A stretch of 64,000 nucleotides of DNA from Euglena gracilis (GCA_039621445.1 CP154957.1:13103462-13167461), one strand, 5' to 3'; numbered from the stretch's first letter, positions 47,020-59,891 are shown. Numbers and translations are program-made. The notes: generated from the sequence alone by a model not told the origin.

Positions 47020-48990
47020 TCAGGTGGTCGCCAAGCGACGCACTGCTGGGGACTCTTTAACATCCCCCCCCCCCGGGCGCTTGGCCCCTCCTCCTTACAT
47101 GCAAACTTGGCCCCCCTAAAATTGGCCCCCTGGCGTAACCTTCAACCATGGCCTGGGCCCTTTCCGACACTTTGTCCATTTTTGCACCACCGAAAGCAAA
47201 AAATCCCTAACCGTCCAGCCGCCCTTACGTTATATTACCTTACATTAATTTTGTTGGGTCGGGTCCCAGGCTGGAAAAAGGCTGCTGGCTGTCCCCCCCC
47301 CTCCGGGGTGGGGTCAAATTTTCTTGGTGGGGGCAGGGGTGGCCAGAATCCCCCCTCCCTGCCAACCAGGACGGGGTGGAGGGTGGACGACCCCCTACCC
47401 ACCCAAACCCACCCAGCCAGGGAAGTCACACCTCTCCGCCCCCTGGGCAGTCCACCAACACGGAGGAGTGTGTGAAGGAGCTATGGTGGTTCGGACGGAG
47501 CGCTGGCCTCCAGAGGCCCTTTCATTCTCAGTCTCTACATCAGAATACCGGTGAATTTTGTTGCCATGTGGCATTGTTTGCACTGCATCAATTTTAACAA
47601 ATGCTTGTCGATTAAAAAGATTTGAAGGTGAGAACATTCCCCATTCCCTGGGTGATTTCTTTCCCTTCAAGCTCATAACCAACGACATTTTTTTGTGCTA
47701 ATTGCAATTAATATCCAAAAGTGGCCCATGAGAACATTTTGTGGAGTTGTTATTCTGGGGAGAAACACTAGACATTTCAAATTGGGAGGCCAGGTTTCTG
47801 CAGCTCGTAATTCTGATGTTGACTGTTCCAACAATTGACCACTGCGTCGAAAATTTTTTTGGCATTTTTGACAAATTCCTGCCCGAAAAGAGCCTAAGGG
47901 TCATTTTTGACCGATTTTGGAGGGCGAAATTTTTCTGCCCTGCCTTTGCACCAGGCTAAAGATCGGTCACCCAGACTGCGGCACTGTATAGGTGTGGGTT
48001 GTGCCCCCCCCCCGGACCGGGGGTTGGACCCCCCACCTGCCCTTATATTGAACCCTGCACAATGCATAGCAACAAAGGTTTCAGAAATTGATGGGTTTTT
48101 ATCGGGGAAGCGCCAGAAGGGAAAACCTTTGACTTTTTTGTGGGTACGTCCAGTAATTACTTCATTTTCTCTGAGTATTATTTCATGTTCTCTGAGCATT
48201 ATTTCATGTTCTCTCTAGAATTTAGGGGGAAAAACCAAAAAGCGAAAAATTGCCAAATTTTGTCAAATTCTGAAAAATTTGGCAAACTTGCAACAAAATA
48301 ACAAAAAAAAGCAAGTTGTGAGACGTTCAAGGAATGGCCGGAATTCATTTCGCCTTCCATCTCAGGGACATGCGGAAAAATTTCGGAAAGGGAAAATATT
48401 GCGCAGAAATTGCAGAAAAACTGCGGGAATTGCGGAATATGTGGAAAATTGCGGAAAAATGCGAATAACAATCCCCCCCTGCAGAAAATACTTTGGACCA
48501 AACAAAAACACCAACACTGAAATGGGAAAAACAATTCTTCAGGGCTTAGGATTCAAAATGCTCACTAGTGAAAGACGTTGTTCGCTTCATTCTGATTCTG
48601 GCAAATTGTCAGGCAAAAATGATGTGGTCTTGTTTTCAAAAAGAAACATTAGATATCAGCTTTTGATCAGATTGAAATGTGACAATGAGAAAAATATCAA
48701 ACGAGGGGTGAGCTCAATGAAGAGAATGACCTTCAGGAGCCCTGCAAAAAAAAACAGAATCCTTGAGATGAGAAATTCATGATAATACAAAAAATACTGG
48801 GACCTTCAAATGGGCAAGAACCAAAGGGGGGGCAAGGTATCAAGTGAGAGGGGGAGGAGGGTGTTCCGGCCCCGGGGGGAGTCGACCACCCGGGTAAAAT
48901 CATCGGCGCAAAGCGGCAAAAAAATTTCTGAGGGATTCAAAAGGTGACTAAATTGGCAAAAACAGATGATGAAAACATAGGTTCTATGCG
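47020..48990. other. Mixed region with two unassigned ORFs
   Basis: A minus-strand frame at 47395-47688 starts MSLVMSLKGKKSPREWGMFS and has natural-looking composition (FVKIDAVQTMPHGNKIHRYS). A plus-strand frame of 167 codons at 48279-48782 is Lys/Arg/Asn-rich (MANLQQNNKKKQVVRRSRNG). Neither shows a domain I know. Either may be an exon or chance. Confidence 0.3.
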
Positions 48991-48994
48991 AGGG

Positions 48995-49110
48995 TCCCCG
49001 GACCCCCCCCCCCCGCAGCTCTGAGGAGGGAGGAGGGGGGATGGTCTGGACCCCCTCCCTCCCTTCCCCCTGTAAAAAAAAACCAACACTCACTTAACAC
49101 CCTGGGGGGG
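48995..49110. repeat. Dispersed repeat of the 6895 family (copy 2)
   Basis: GGTCCCCGGACC, poly-C, GCAGCTCTGAGGAGGGAGG, ATGGTCTGGACCCC, CCTGTAAAAAAAAACC, CACTCACTTAACACCCTGG. Confidence 0.6.
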
Positions 49111-50479
49111 GGGGTTGGCTGGGGACAAAAATGCGCACAGGTATGATCTGATGGAAGAGCAGCGCTGCCGAGGTCGGTGGGGCATGGGCCTCGACTCGAC
49201 GGCCTATATATGTGCCCCGCGGAGCTCGCAGCCGGTGGGTTTGCTCCGGACTCTTTGTTGCCTGGATATCCGGACAATCGGTCCTGACCGCAGGCAGGGA
49301 TGGCTGTGGCACGGGGGGAGGGAGGAGGGACCCTGGGGCAGAAGAAGAGAATTGGTGGGGCGCCTGACACTCCCCCCCCATGGTTGGTGAGGATTTGGCT
49401 TTGGGGGAGCTTCTCGGCAATGCACATTGCATGCTGGACTGTTCAGAACAGATGTGGGAAAGGAGCCGCTCATCAACATGCAATTGGGGGATCTTTCTGA
49501 AAAACTCAATCAAAACATGCGAAACATTCTCAGATACCCAGCTTCCTCAGGAACCCCCAGAGGTGGGGGGTGCAGCAGAACCTCACGAAACCCCCAATCT
49601 CCCTCCTCATCACCCTCCCATCTGGCCCCATCATCATCGTTCCACCGCCCTGGGCAATGAGGGGTGCTGATTAGAGGCGACTGGATGGCAGGGAAGTGCC
49701 TGGGGATTGGGGCCGGACGGGTGTGGTGTGCAGCGGCGTGCACAGCAGAGGCGGGGGCAGGGCAGGGCAGGGCAGGGGGGTCGGCTGGTCGACACCGCTG
49801 AAGGCGCCGCCAGGGACGCTGTCTTTCGCCGGGGGGGGGGGGGGCGGGGGTGTCGCTTAGCGACCCGGGGGGGGGGGGGGAGGGGCCAGCTCAGAAGCCG
49901 GACCCTGGAAGGTCCCCCCCCCCGGCCATTTTCAAGTTTGGGCCGACTGAATTTCGGTGTTTCTCACTCGGCTTTGTTTTGTGCCAAAACATAGAGGAAC
50001 CCAGGGGACGTGCTGTGTGCCGAAGATGGAAGAAAACCACCCCTTTGGCGGAGTACCCACTCAGCCTGAATCCCCCTTCAGCGGGGAGGGGGTTGGGCAG
50101 GAGCCCTCCCAAGCCTTTGGTAAGAAAATCTGACGTCGTATCAGGATATGTAAAATAAAAATGCAAAAGAAAAAAAGGACAAAAAACCCTTGGCCACAAA
50201 ATTCCCCCATGGCACGTCAGATGATTCAATCATCAAATTCACTGCTGGTGTTCAGCCCATCGATCGCCCAATCTCATTGGGGGAGTGAATGCACTCGCTT
50301 ACCTCCACCCGGATAACATGAAAGAGGATCCCTGGGCACATCCTGTGATCTCTTGGGAAGGAGGGAAGGGAGGGAGGCTGGGGTGAGAGGGCGGCCAGTC
50401 TAAGGGTGCAACGCTTACCGGGGCATCGGCAATGCGGGGGGGGCACCAATTGTGATATACATGGCCGAACCCCCCAGGG
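49111..50479. other. Unassigned region
   Basis: GC-rich with poly-G runs. Several short frames open on both strands (49115-49513). No motif recognised. Confidence 0.3.
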
Positions 50480-51310
50480 GATGCTTCCACACCGCGTACA
50501 CTGCGAGTTTCGCACCGCTTGCGGCACCGCACGTCATGCGTGCACCGCGTGGCATCGCATGACAAGAAACAGGTACAACCTAAAATGACTGAATGAGAGA
50601 AAACACGCGCAAAACCACCCATCCATTACCCCCCCCCCTAGTCGTATGACCGGGTTCCTGCAACCTGTGACCGGGGGGGGGGGGTCATAACACCCCCATA
50701 ACCTGCAACCTGTGACCGGGGGGTGGTCGTAAATAAGGTGGTGGTCATAGATAAGGTGGTGTTAAATTTTTCGCAACCTGCAACCTGTGACCGGGGGGGG
50801 GGGTTCATAACACCCCCATGACCTGCAACCTGTGACCGGGGGGTGGTCATAAATGAGGGGTGGTCATACGACTAGGGGGGGGGTACAATACAACAAAGCA
50901 TTTTGGGTGAGTTTGACTATTTTTAGCTGTTTTTGGCCCAAATCATCTGGTTTTGCCACAAGATCTCACCAAACCTGTACCGATGGCCACTGAATCTGTG
51001 CAAGAAGCCACAAAAATGGCCAAAAGTGGTCAAAAATAGGCAAAAAGTGGCCAAAAGAGAAGTGGCCTAAAGTGACCACAAATGGGTGAAAATGGCCAGA
51101 AGCAGCCAAACATTGATATAAATGAGCCAAAAGTGGTCCAAATTGCCAAATGCAGCCCAAAGCGGCCAAAAATGGCCAAAAGTGTCCAAAATGACCAAAA
51201 AAAAATTGGCCAAAAGAGGTCAAACGTTTTGCAAGAAACCAGACAAACGGGGTACTGGTGGAAGTTTGTGGAAATTGCACATTTGGAATGATTCTCACGC
51301 GGTGCACGCG
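50480..51310. repeat. Dispersed repeat R1, copy 2, interrupted
   Basis: Matches 37580-38070 up to ATTAC at about 50628 and again from about 50915. The CGTACGAC element 50629-50883 lies between. Confidence 0.7.
50629..50883. mobile_element. CGTACGAC inverted-repeat element, full copy
   Basis: Left poly-C, CTAGTCGTATGACC; right GGTCATACGACTAGGGGGGG. The inside is two halves, each with CAACCTGTGACCGGGGGG modules and GGTGGTGTTAAATTTTT in the middle. R1 copy 1 shows the site without it. No ORF. Confidence 0.8.
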
Positions 51311-52129
51311 GTGCAGAAGCAACCTTCACACAAGCCAACAACAGATTCTGCTTTTTTCCTGCACTGCAACAGACGTCTTCCTCGAGATGTTCAACGAAGC
51401 CGGCACAGTCCCCGGCGTCCACCCCGGCCGTGGTGATGCACAATGCCTTGTGCAGCCGGGCCCGGGCATGCAGGAGACAAGGTCGGCGGGCAGGCCGGCC
51501 TCCGGTGCGGAGCCAACTGGGGTTTTTATTTTTTAGTCTTGGACCCCCTGGGGGGGGGGGTCCAGCCAAGCCCCCTCCCCCCCCAGGGTCCCCCCAGGAG
51601 GGGGTTGGGATAGACTTTTCGGCGTCGAAGGCGCCGAACATATTTTTTAAAAGGCGCTATTTTCAGCATTTTTCGCGATTTTTGGCCTTTTCATGGATTT
51701 TTGGCGTTTGGGAGTGGGTGGATGGGGGACCCCCCCCTCCCCCAGGTCTTAAAAAAAAAACCCTGGAGCCAACCGACACTGCAAAAAGTGCGAGGTGATG
51801 CCCAGGGCGTTGCTTGAGCCCCCCCCCCCAGAGAGGCTGGAAAGTTTGGGCTGGCTGGAAACAGGCTGCTGGCTGACCCCCCCCCCCATGGGGGTCGCAG
51901 GCATGGATTCACTGGGTGAACCCCTGGGTGGGGGGGGGACATTTTCCCGGGTCCAAACCCACCCACCCACTTTTTTTTCTTTCGAAAACCCACCGACCTC
52001 TGGGGGGGGGGGGGTCAACCACCCACCCCCACCCAAATTCAGCCAAAATCAGCAACAAACACTGAAAATTTTTCGGCCCAGTCAGGTACTCTCAAACCCC
52101 CCTCTTGGGGGAGGGGTCACATAGATGTT
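51311..52129. other. Unassigned region
   Basis: The segment 51340-51500 has higher GC and an open plus frame (FNEAGTVPGVHPGRG), possibly exonic. After that: poly-G/C runs, a CGGCGTCGAAGGCGCCG hairpin at 51619 and other repeats. Confidence 0.3.
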
Positions 52130-52280
52130 AAACGAATCTAAGGCCCCGGGCTGGAGCTGGGCCCGACCCGGGGTCGAACCGGGTGCCAAAAAAAGCGAAA
52201 TTGTACAACCGTCCAAAAAAACTGCCAATTATGCAAAAGATCGATTTTTTTACCCTAAAATGTCTTGGACAGCTTTTTCT
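52130..52280. repeat. Dispersed repeat R3, copy 2
   Basis: Inverse of 46030-46180 with the same ordered motifs. Confidence 0.5.
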
Positions 52281-54221
52281 CAAACAATTTTCGCCCATTT
52301 TTGATCCAGTTTTGCCCATTTTTGGCCCAACCTTGTACCCCCGAAGTGCATTTCCGTCCACCCAAATCCGCTACTGTCCAGCCGCCCGAAAGGTGGCTGG
52401 AAATAAATGCATCTTGTTGATGGGGGATCCGGGGCTCGAAAAAAGGCTGCTGGCTGACTGGATATTCTGGGTGGGCATCCCCGCACGCCCCTGATGTGCC
52501 AAAATGGAATGCAAAACCAGCTGGGATCTTTTGGGGCCTAAATCTGCATTTTGGAGTGCTCGCAGGGCTAATTGCAAAGAAGCCTGAAAACATGGGATAG
52601 CGGGGGGGGGGGTGCAAGAAAACTGGCACGTCAATAATTGGGGGGGGTGTGGCTCAAGAGGTCAAACCCACTATCAAAATCAAATCCAATGGAAGGGGAA
52701 AAATGGTATGCGCTACGTGTGCAAAATATGCGCTCTGCATATCCCCCTGAAGCATGCGACACAAAACCGAACTGAAACAATTCCAAGTCAAAAAGAAAAC
52801 CAAAAATTTTGCTGGGATTGTGCTTTTTTATGTTTAGGACCGCCCTACTCCCAAAAAAATTCTTCAGACCCCTTTTCCAATTTTTTTTGGAGGAGGAGCT
52901 GCTGGCTGGAGGGGGGTCTTTCCGGCTTAGAAAAATCCCCTGTTCCTCCGATGGACCGAACTGCCATTGATTTGAGGGTGACGGTGGGCGGCCTGATTGA
53001 CTCCCACCCAGCAAGCGCCTTCGGTGCGCAGGGGGACTTTTACACGATGCACAAACAGGTTCAGCGGGGTGTGCATCCGGTTGAATGCGCACGTGAGAGG
53101 CAGGAAGCAGGCGGACCAACCCGGGGGCGCCTCGCATCCGTTCAGGAGCAACACCACCACTGCCTGCCCCCAGCACCCTCCCCCCCCGCGTAGGGAAGGC
53201 ACCCGACTAAACACAAGCCTGGTCAGGGCCCCAAAGTAGGCCGTGACAAACTGAAACAAAAATGCAACACCCGCCACCGTACCGCACTGGAAAACTAATA
53301 AATAAACTAAAATCACAAAAAAAAATCTCTCTCTGCCGGCTAGCAGCATAATTGAATTTGAGGGGTGCGACAAAAGACAAAACAAAACCAAAACATGAGT
53401 GCGCGATTCTTTCAACATGAAACATGACTTGTGTCCCCACACTTGGCTGACGGGATTGGCAGTTTCGCATCAACGTTGCGCAAATGGTTGGACCAAGGCG
53501 AGGCACAGCGAGCAGCATCAGCCTGCGGAAGCAATGCCCAATTTGCGGTGCACAGGACAGGTGGATCACCGGGAGGGGCTGCGGGCGACACACCAAAAGA
53601 GCAGGGGGAACCGCAACGAAGCGTCACTGCTGTTGTTGGAACTGCAGGTCGGTATATATGCACGTGTGTATCTGAATATGTATGTGTGCAAATATGCAAG
53701 CTTGTATGTAATGTTTGTATGTGTGTCTGTCTGTCTGTCTGTATGGATGGATGTGTGTGGGAGAGAGAGTCAATGCTGCATTCCCCACCCGGGGCAAGCC
53801 TTGAACTAGGGGTACGGTGCTATAAGGACCACACAGGGGCAGGAGGTTCGGGAGGGGGGGAGGGAGGCAGGAAAGGGGTAGGGCACAGTGAGGTGCCGGG
53901 GGGCAGCTTGGGGGCCTGCCTGCTTTCGTTCCCCTAAAAAAAGCTTCATGGCTCAGCATGGCATGCAAGCTATGAAATGCCAGGAACACTGTGGAGATTG
54001 GGACCATGAGTTTTTTTTAAGACTGGGGAGGGGGGGGTCCACCCACCCACCCACCCCCCCCTGGGGGCCCCGGAGGGGGGGGGGGTCCCAGGGGACCCAC
54101 TCAAGTTTCCCCGAAAATGGCAAAAAATGCGAAAAATGCTAAAAATAGCACCCTTTTCAAAAATTTTCGGCGCCTTCGGCGACGAAAAGAATATCCCATC
54201 CTCCCCTGGGCGGACCCCCCA
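52281..54221. other. Exon-like island and unassigned sequence
   Basis: At 52930-53200 both strands are open: plus MDRTAIDLRVTVGGLIDSHP to QEQHHHCLPPAPSPPA, minus a hydrophobic frame (ILVYLLVFQCGTVAGVAFLF) that could be a membrane segment. At 53431-53650 a plus frame (GSFASTLRKWLDQGEAQRA) ends near GCAG|GTCGG. A TGTG/TCTG microsatellite lies at 53690-53760. No domain identified. Confidence 0.3.
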
Positions 54222-54724
54222 GGCAGGGTTGGATGGGAAGCCTTGAGGGGGGGGGGGGGGGGTCGGACCCCCCCCTCCTACCTCGAAACTGAGGGGGGGC
54301 CGAAAATTTTTCGATTTCGTGGACAGGCAAAAGGCCGGAAATCAGGTCGAAATCGGCCAATAATCCCTGGTTTTTCTTTTGAAAATCGCTCCAAAAATGC
54401 TCATTTTTTGAAATTTTTTGAACATTTCTTGGGGGGAAAACACCAACACATCAAAAAATGGGCAATATGTCCAAAAGTCAGCAAAAGGGGTGTTTTTTTG
54501 CTAATTTTCCGGCGCTGTGCGCCGGAAGAAAATTTTCTGCTATTTTTGGCACCTGTCAAGGAGGGGGGGGGGTGGGGGTCTGGACCCCCCCCTCACAACA
54601 TCTAGGGGGGGGGGTGGTCCGGACCCCCCCCCTACCACCTTACCCCCCCTCAGGGGGGGGGGGGGGTCGGGACCCCCCCCTACCACCTACCTCAATACCG
54701 AAGGGCTTCCCATCCAACCCTGCC
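54222..54724. mobile_element. GGCAGGGTTG inverted-repeat element, copy 2
   Basis: A perfect 21-bp terminal inverted repeat starts GGCAGGGTTGGATGGGAAGC (54222) and is mirrored at 54704-54724. The interior is rich in GGTC(C/G)GGACCCCCC and CTACCACCTTACCCCCC. The outer flanks are also inverted (CGGACCCCCC / GGGGTCCGTC). Confidence 0.7.
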
Positions 54725-55255
54725 CCCCAGGGGTCCGTCAGGGGGGGGGGGGGGCTCAGCCGGACAGCCACCTACCCCCCCCAAGGGTCCAAGACTAAGA
54801 GAAACCTCTGATTGGGACCCCCATTCTGCCCTGGGCCCCCGGGCATCCAAACCTAAAACAAGTTCCTGGTGAGGGGTTGACCCAGGGTTCGATATAAAGG
54901 GAGGCGGTCCAGAGTGGGGGGACACCCTCCTGCAGTGTATCAAATGAGCGGAGAGGAGGGGGGGGTGGTTCAGACCAGGCATTATTCTTTAAGTCTCCTG
55001 AAAAAACCCTCAAAAAACCTAAAAAAGACACCTGAATTTTTTTGGCCAAAATGCCTTAAAAACCCTTAAATAGTCCTCGAAATTTTTTCGAATTTGGAGC
55101 AAAAAAAGAAATCGCAAAAACCTTGGCAAAAAAAAAGAATAATGCCTGATTCGGATCCCCCCGTGCAAAAATTTCCCGGCGCAAAGTGCCAGAAATTTTT
55201 TGGGGCCTTGACAAAAGCCCAAAAATTGCTTTTGGCACACTTTTTTGAAAAATTA
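54725..55255. other. Unassigned region
   Basis: Contains a piece similar to the 6895 family (GAGGAGGGGGGGGTGGTTCAG near 54952) and CCCGGCGCAAAGTGCC text. No gene seen. Confidence 0.3.
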
Positions 55256-55330
55256 GACAAAATCTTAGGCGGCGCATCTCGCACTTAAGCTTTTTTTCTT
55301 TGTCGATGTGTGCAAATGTGCAAACACCGA
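55256..55330. repeat. Inverted pair, left member
   Basis: CTTAGGCGGCGCATCTCGCA, CTTAAGCTTTTTTTCTTTGT, CGATGTGTGCAAATGTGCAAA. Reverse complement recurs at 56776-56850 (GTTTGCGCAAATGCGCAAAT, AAAAAAGCTTAAGTGCGAGA, TGCGCCGCCTAAG). Confidence 0.6.
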
Positions 55331-55788
55331 CATTTTTTTTACAAAAACGACAAGATGTGACCCCAAAACCCAAAAATGTAAGTGGGATGTGATGGGTGCC
55401 CCAGGACATGGAGATGGAAGCAGGGACTTTGGCAAATGAGAGCAGGTATCACCACAGCATATAATAAACACCCAGCAGGTGTGTTTAGAACCTTGCAATG
55501 GTTGTCTCATTAATATATGATGTAGACTGAACGATTTTGTGAGGTATGCCCAAGCCTGGAACAACACCCTGAAACCTGGCTGTGTGAGAAATTTGGAGGT
55601 CGAGTGGGCAAAGGCGTAAATGGACGGTGTGCGCAAATGCGCACGTCAACCATTTGTGCAACTGTAAAAAATCCAATGTGTGCCAGCCGAAATTGATGTG
55701 TGTATAAAATTGTACAAGTGGTTGGTTTGTGAAAATATGAAAACAGACTTTTTGGTCGGATTGTGCAACTGCGCAGACGGACCTCTTG

Positions 55789-56053
55789 TACCCGCCCCCC
55801 CCCCCCTTGTCGTACGACCGGGTTCCTGCAACCTGTGACCGGGGGGGGGGGGGTCGTAACACCCCCATAACTGCAACCTGTGACCGGGGGGTGGTCGTAA
55901 ATGCGGGGGCGGTCGTAGGTAAGGTGGTGTTAAAATTTTCTCAACCTGCAACCTGTGACCGGGGGGGGGGTCATAACACCTCCATGACCTGCAACCGGTA
56001 ACCGGGGGGTGGTCGTAAATGAGGGGTGGTCGTACGACAAGGGGGGGGGGTAC
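55789..56053. mobile_element. CGTACGAC inverted-repeat element, full copy
   Basis: Left GTACCCGCCCCC...TTGTCGTACGACC, right GGTCGTACGACAAGGGGGG...TAC. Two-half internal structure as in 50629-50883. Confidence 0.8.
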
Positions 56054-56259
56054 AACTTAACACATATACCATTTAGAGGGTGTGGCCTTACGTACGAGGT
56101 ATTCTGTAGAATTTAAGTACAACTAAAAAGACCAGCCTGCCGGTCTGAATTTGGGCATCGGCAATTGAAGCTCTGAAAAACCATTTCTTGGCCCCTGAAA
56201 GATCAAAATAAACAACATTCTCAGGAAACTGAGTTTAGTGGGGCCTTTCACCCCCAATA

Positions 56260-57273
56260 TTGTGCCACAGAGACTTAAACATCAGTGGGGCATCGATGGG
56301 CAACTTGCCACCGAATTCAACAGATAACTGGTGGCAATCCTCCTGTGTTATGTATACCCCTCATCAACCCCCAGTAGCAGAGTTTTCTTTCTATCCATTG
56401 TTTATGTGCCATGTGCACTTCCACTCCTTTCGTGACCAACTTCAAAAACCTCCACAATGTGCCGCAAAACTTCAGAAAGCAAGCAACGGGGTGGACCTGC
56501 CACCCCACCTCCAGAGCACCACCCGGCGCTGGCAGTTGTCACACAGGGAATGGGGGGTGGCGGTACCGGGGTTTTTGTGTTTTTGTTGGCATTTGCTCAC
56601 TTTGGGGGGATGGGTCCGGGGTTTTTCGTGGCATTCTGACCTCAAAAAAAAACAGCAAAAAACACCTAACTCCTGGGACAGCCGGTGCCAAAAAACGATA
56701 ATCCGCTCATATTCAGTCCAATCCTGTTGCCTCTCTCTCTCTCTCTCACCCCTTTGCAACGCTGGTGCTCAAAGTGGTTTTTGGTCGGTTTGCGCAAATG
56801 CGCAAATCGACCAAAAAAAGCTTAAGTGCGAGATGCGCCGCCTAAGAAAATATACACCCAAAATTTCATCTTCCCCAGCACGAAGAGCCGGAAAAATTTT
56901 TTTGGTTCCCGGGGTCCCAGACCCCCCCCCCCAGTCCGAAAGGGGGAAGGGGGGTATGGTCTGGCCCCTCCCCCCCCCCCCCGCAAAACCACCGCTCACT
57001 TCATACCCTGCCCTTCACCTAAACAATGGCGCAGTGTGGGTGACCAATTTTTGGCTTACTACACACGCACACACCCATCGCTGGCCAAAAAAAAATTGCC
57101 CCCCCCCAAACCCGGCTCTGGGAAATGGGGTCACAACCAACTGGGGTTTTCAGCCAAATTTGCTTTTGAGCTGGTTCTGGAACCCAAACCACTGGACAAA
57201 CCAGTGGAGGAAGCTGCCCTCCGCCCCCGGCACGCAGGTGAGGGGCGAGGAGGGTCCACAGGGCAGGCCCTGA
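56260..57273 (+). other. Long open frame, probably not a gene
   Basis: 337 codons with no family resemblance. It crosses dispersed repeats (56776-56850 and the 6895-type repeat at 56900-57020) and poly-C, so the length is likely chance. A CTCTCT run at 56732-56747 is inside. Confidence 0.25.
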
Positions 57274-57837
57274 GCAGGGCACCCAGAAACAGCGGGTGCG
57301 GTCTTCCGGAGGCCAGGGCTGCCCTGGGCCGCGTACCCCCTTCCCCGACCCCGGGGGCAACCCCCCCCCGTCAAAAGAAACCACAATGTTCCGTGCGTTG
57401 CGTATCTTGCCTTTCCTGAATCATATGGCATCTGTCCCTGAAAAAAAACAACGAATGGACGGATGAGCGCATGAACGTGGAGCATGTGGGGTGAGAAATG
57501 CTGGGGGGCGGGACAACAGTCTTCTCCAACGCAAAAAAAACAACTCCTTCTGTCTCGGAGGGATGAAAGTCAGAAAAGAGTTTTGCTGTCTTCGCTTACC
57601 GCTCGTGCAGTTTTCCGCCTTTCCAGGGGTGCTTTTCAGAGGCATCGTTGTGCCTCTCTCCCAGATGGGGGAAACGGCGACAAACAAACAACAGCTGAAA
57701 AGGCGAAGACCACAGAACAGAGACGACCACATCAGAGCTGTCGAACGGTTATTCTTTTTTTTTGAGTTGCAGAACAAAGCCGGGTCTCAGAAAACCCACA
57801 ACCGCTGCCCTGAAATGCAACCATGCAATTTTTTACC

Positions 57838-58106
57838 GACCCCGGGGGGGGAAGGGGGGGGGCACTCCACTTTTCGAAAAACCAGTCAGTCACTTTTTCG
57901 GGAAACCAATCAGTCACTACCCCGGGGGTCGGCCACTCTGGAATCCAAAGGAAATTTGATCAAAAATATGAAAAAAAGGCCAAAAATTTTTTCCGATGAG
58001 TGGTTTTTTGCCGAACCCCCCCCCCCGGGGGAGGGGGACCAGTCAGTTACTCCGAAAAAACCAGTCACCCACCCCGGGGGGGGGGGTCGGCCAGTGCTTA
58101 AGCGAT
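57838..58106. mobile_element. CAGTCAGTCAC-family element, copy
   Basis: CGACCCCGGGGGGGG, CACTCCACTTTTCGAAAAACC, CAGTCAGTCAC (twice), GGTCGGCCACTCTGGAA, ACTCCGAAAAAACCAGTCAC, GGTCGGCCAGTGCTTAAGCG. Same motif order as 60894-61197. Ends uncertain. Confidence 0.5.
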
Positions 58107-59219
58107 TGTCTGAATGCAACACAGGCAAGCATCTGTGGCGGTCTGTTGGGCCTCTGGGCATGCCTGCTTTGTTGTGTGCCATGGGGGCCGGGATGGGAAG
58201 GCAGCCAGCCTTGTGGCAACCCCTGCCAGGCCCCTTCTCGTCCACCCCTGCATCTCCGGAACCAACCGCATATGCAGTGGATTCGTGTGCACCACATTTG
58301 TACCAAATCAGAATCATTGAATATTTTCAGACTAAAAATCACATATCCCTTTAAGGACTCTGGGGGGGGGGGGGTAGCTAGAGCTGGAAATTTGGGCTGG
58401 ACCCGAGCCGGGTCGGGCGAGGCCGAATTTAGGCAATTGCCTGAAAATGACATGCAAAACAGAGGTTTGAAAAAATGAGCATCTGACGACCCCCCCCCAA
58501 AACGTCCCAAAACACCCCAAAACACCAATTTTGGCAATTTTTGAACACTTTTTTCCAAAAAATTTTGGGCTGGTCCCTCCAAAAAGGGGCTGGCTAGCAG
58601 GGCCAGCAGCACCCCCAGGGGGGGGGGGGTGCTGCGGCTGGGCCGGGCCAAATTGGGGTTGGCCGAAACAGCTTTTGCAGGTTGCAAAACCTTACACCTC
58701 AGATGTATGCCGAAAATAAACACTTTCTGAAATCAAAGATCCACCTGCCCAAAAAATACACAACACGAACTATTACACAAAAGGCAGGTTGGGGTGATTG
58801 TGTAGGGGCCTGGCCTGGTGTTGCGCAATAAGCGCGAACTGTCCGCCTGCAGTTGTAGGGATCATCTCATTGGAGGGGAGGCAAACCCACACAGTTCTTT
58901 GCATGTTCATTAACATGTGAACCTGCAGTGCAGTGTGCAAAAGCACACTTACTAGTTGTAAGTATCATCCTGAGCATTTATTTTTTGTTCACCATACAAA
59001 TGACACCAGTACTCATCACAATTATCATTGTAATCAATCTCAATTGGAAAATTTTGTGAACAAATCATTCAATGAAATTTTCGAACCGGGATGATTCTGC
59101 TAACACATGCATCATCACCCCAAACCCGCGTACTTGTCACTGTCCAAGCGAATATGGTCAACAAGGCATAAAAAAGCGTGTTGCCAGTTTCCCCCCAAAG
59201 ATGATTGTTCCTTGGAGAG
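58107..59219. other. Unassigned region
   Basis: Short frames only; one moderately GC-rich part at 58110-58300. AT-rich from 58700 on. No feature recognised. Confidence 0.3.
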
Positions 59220-59229
59220 GATATATATA

Positions 59230-59269
<40 letters not shown>

Positions 59270-59350
59270 TATACATATATATACATATATATACATATAT
59301 ATGCATATATATACATATATATGCATATATACATACATACGTATATATAA
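59220..59350. repeat. AT microsatellite
   Basis: ATATATAT passing into (TATATATACA)n and (TATATATGCA)n. A second, shorter AT/ACATAT tract is at 59786-59835. Confidence 0.9.
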
Positions 59351-59891
59351 TACATTATATTAGATAATTTTGGCATCGTTTACAAAAATAGTAAGCTTCA
59401 AAGAGTCCATTCTGTTAAGGCAAACAGAACACCTGTGCAGACACGCTGCATTCTGTGTCTGCACCTGACAGGAACAAAGCAGCCAGCTGGGGTGCTTTGC
59501 AGAACCCACAAACCTCAAAGGGGGCCCCTGTTGGGAAACAGCGAGTCAGCACGCAGGGAGGAGGAAGGGCTACAAGGGATTCGTCGGGGTGCAGTGGACA
59601 GGTGTTCGACCCCGTCGCCCAAGATGAAGTGAGGGCGGACGGAGGGTTGGAGGTCGCGGCATGGCATTCAGGGTGTTGGCTGCCCAGCTCAGCTCAGTTG
59701 AGAACAGACCCATTAGGCTGGACCTGGAACAGCTAATGGGGGAAAACCGCATGTAAATTTTATAAATATGTATACACACATTTTACATATATATATATAT
59801 ACATATACATATACATATACATATATATATATATAATACACAAATATGTCTTGCTGACACTTGTTACATGGAAAATATTTCAATATAAAAA

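Noticed and set aside
52140-52200. tRNA gene or SINE from the GGGGTCGAACCGGGTGCCA-like sequence
   Set aside because: Resembles a T-arm only; no acceptor pairing, D-arm or anticodon arm could be fitted, and the inverse copy at 46030 is diverged in the arm.
56260-57273. 337-codon plus-strand gene
   Set aside because: Runs through at least two dispersed repeats and poly-C; no domain, no consistent composition.
59072-59367. Tyr/Ile-rich ORFs
   Set aside because: Translation of the AT/ACATAT microsatellite.
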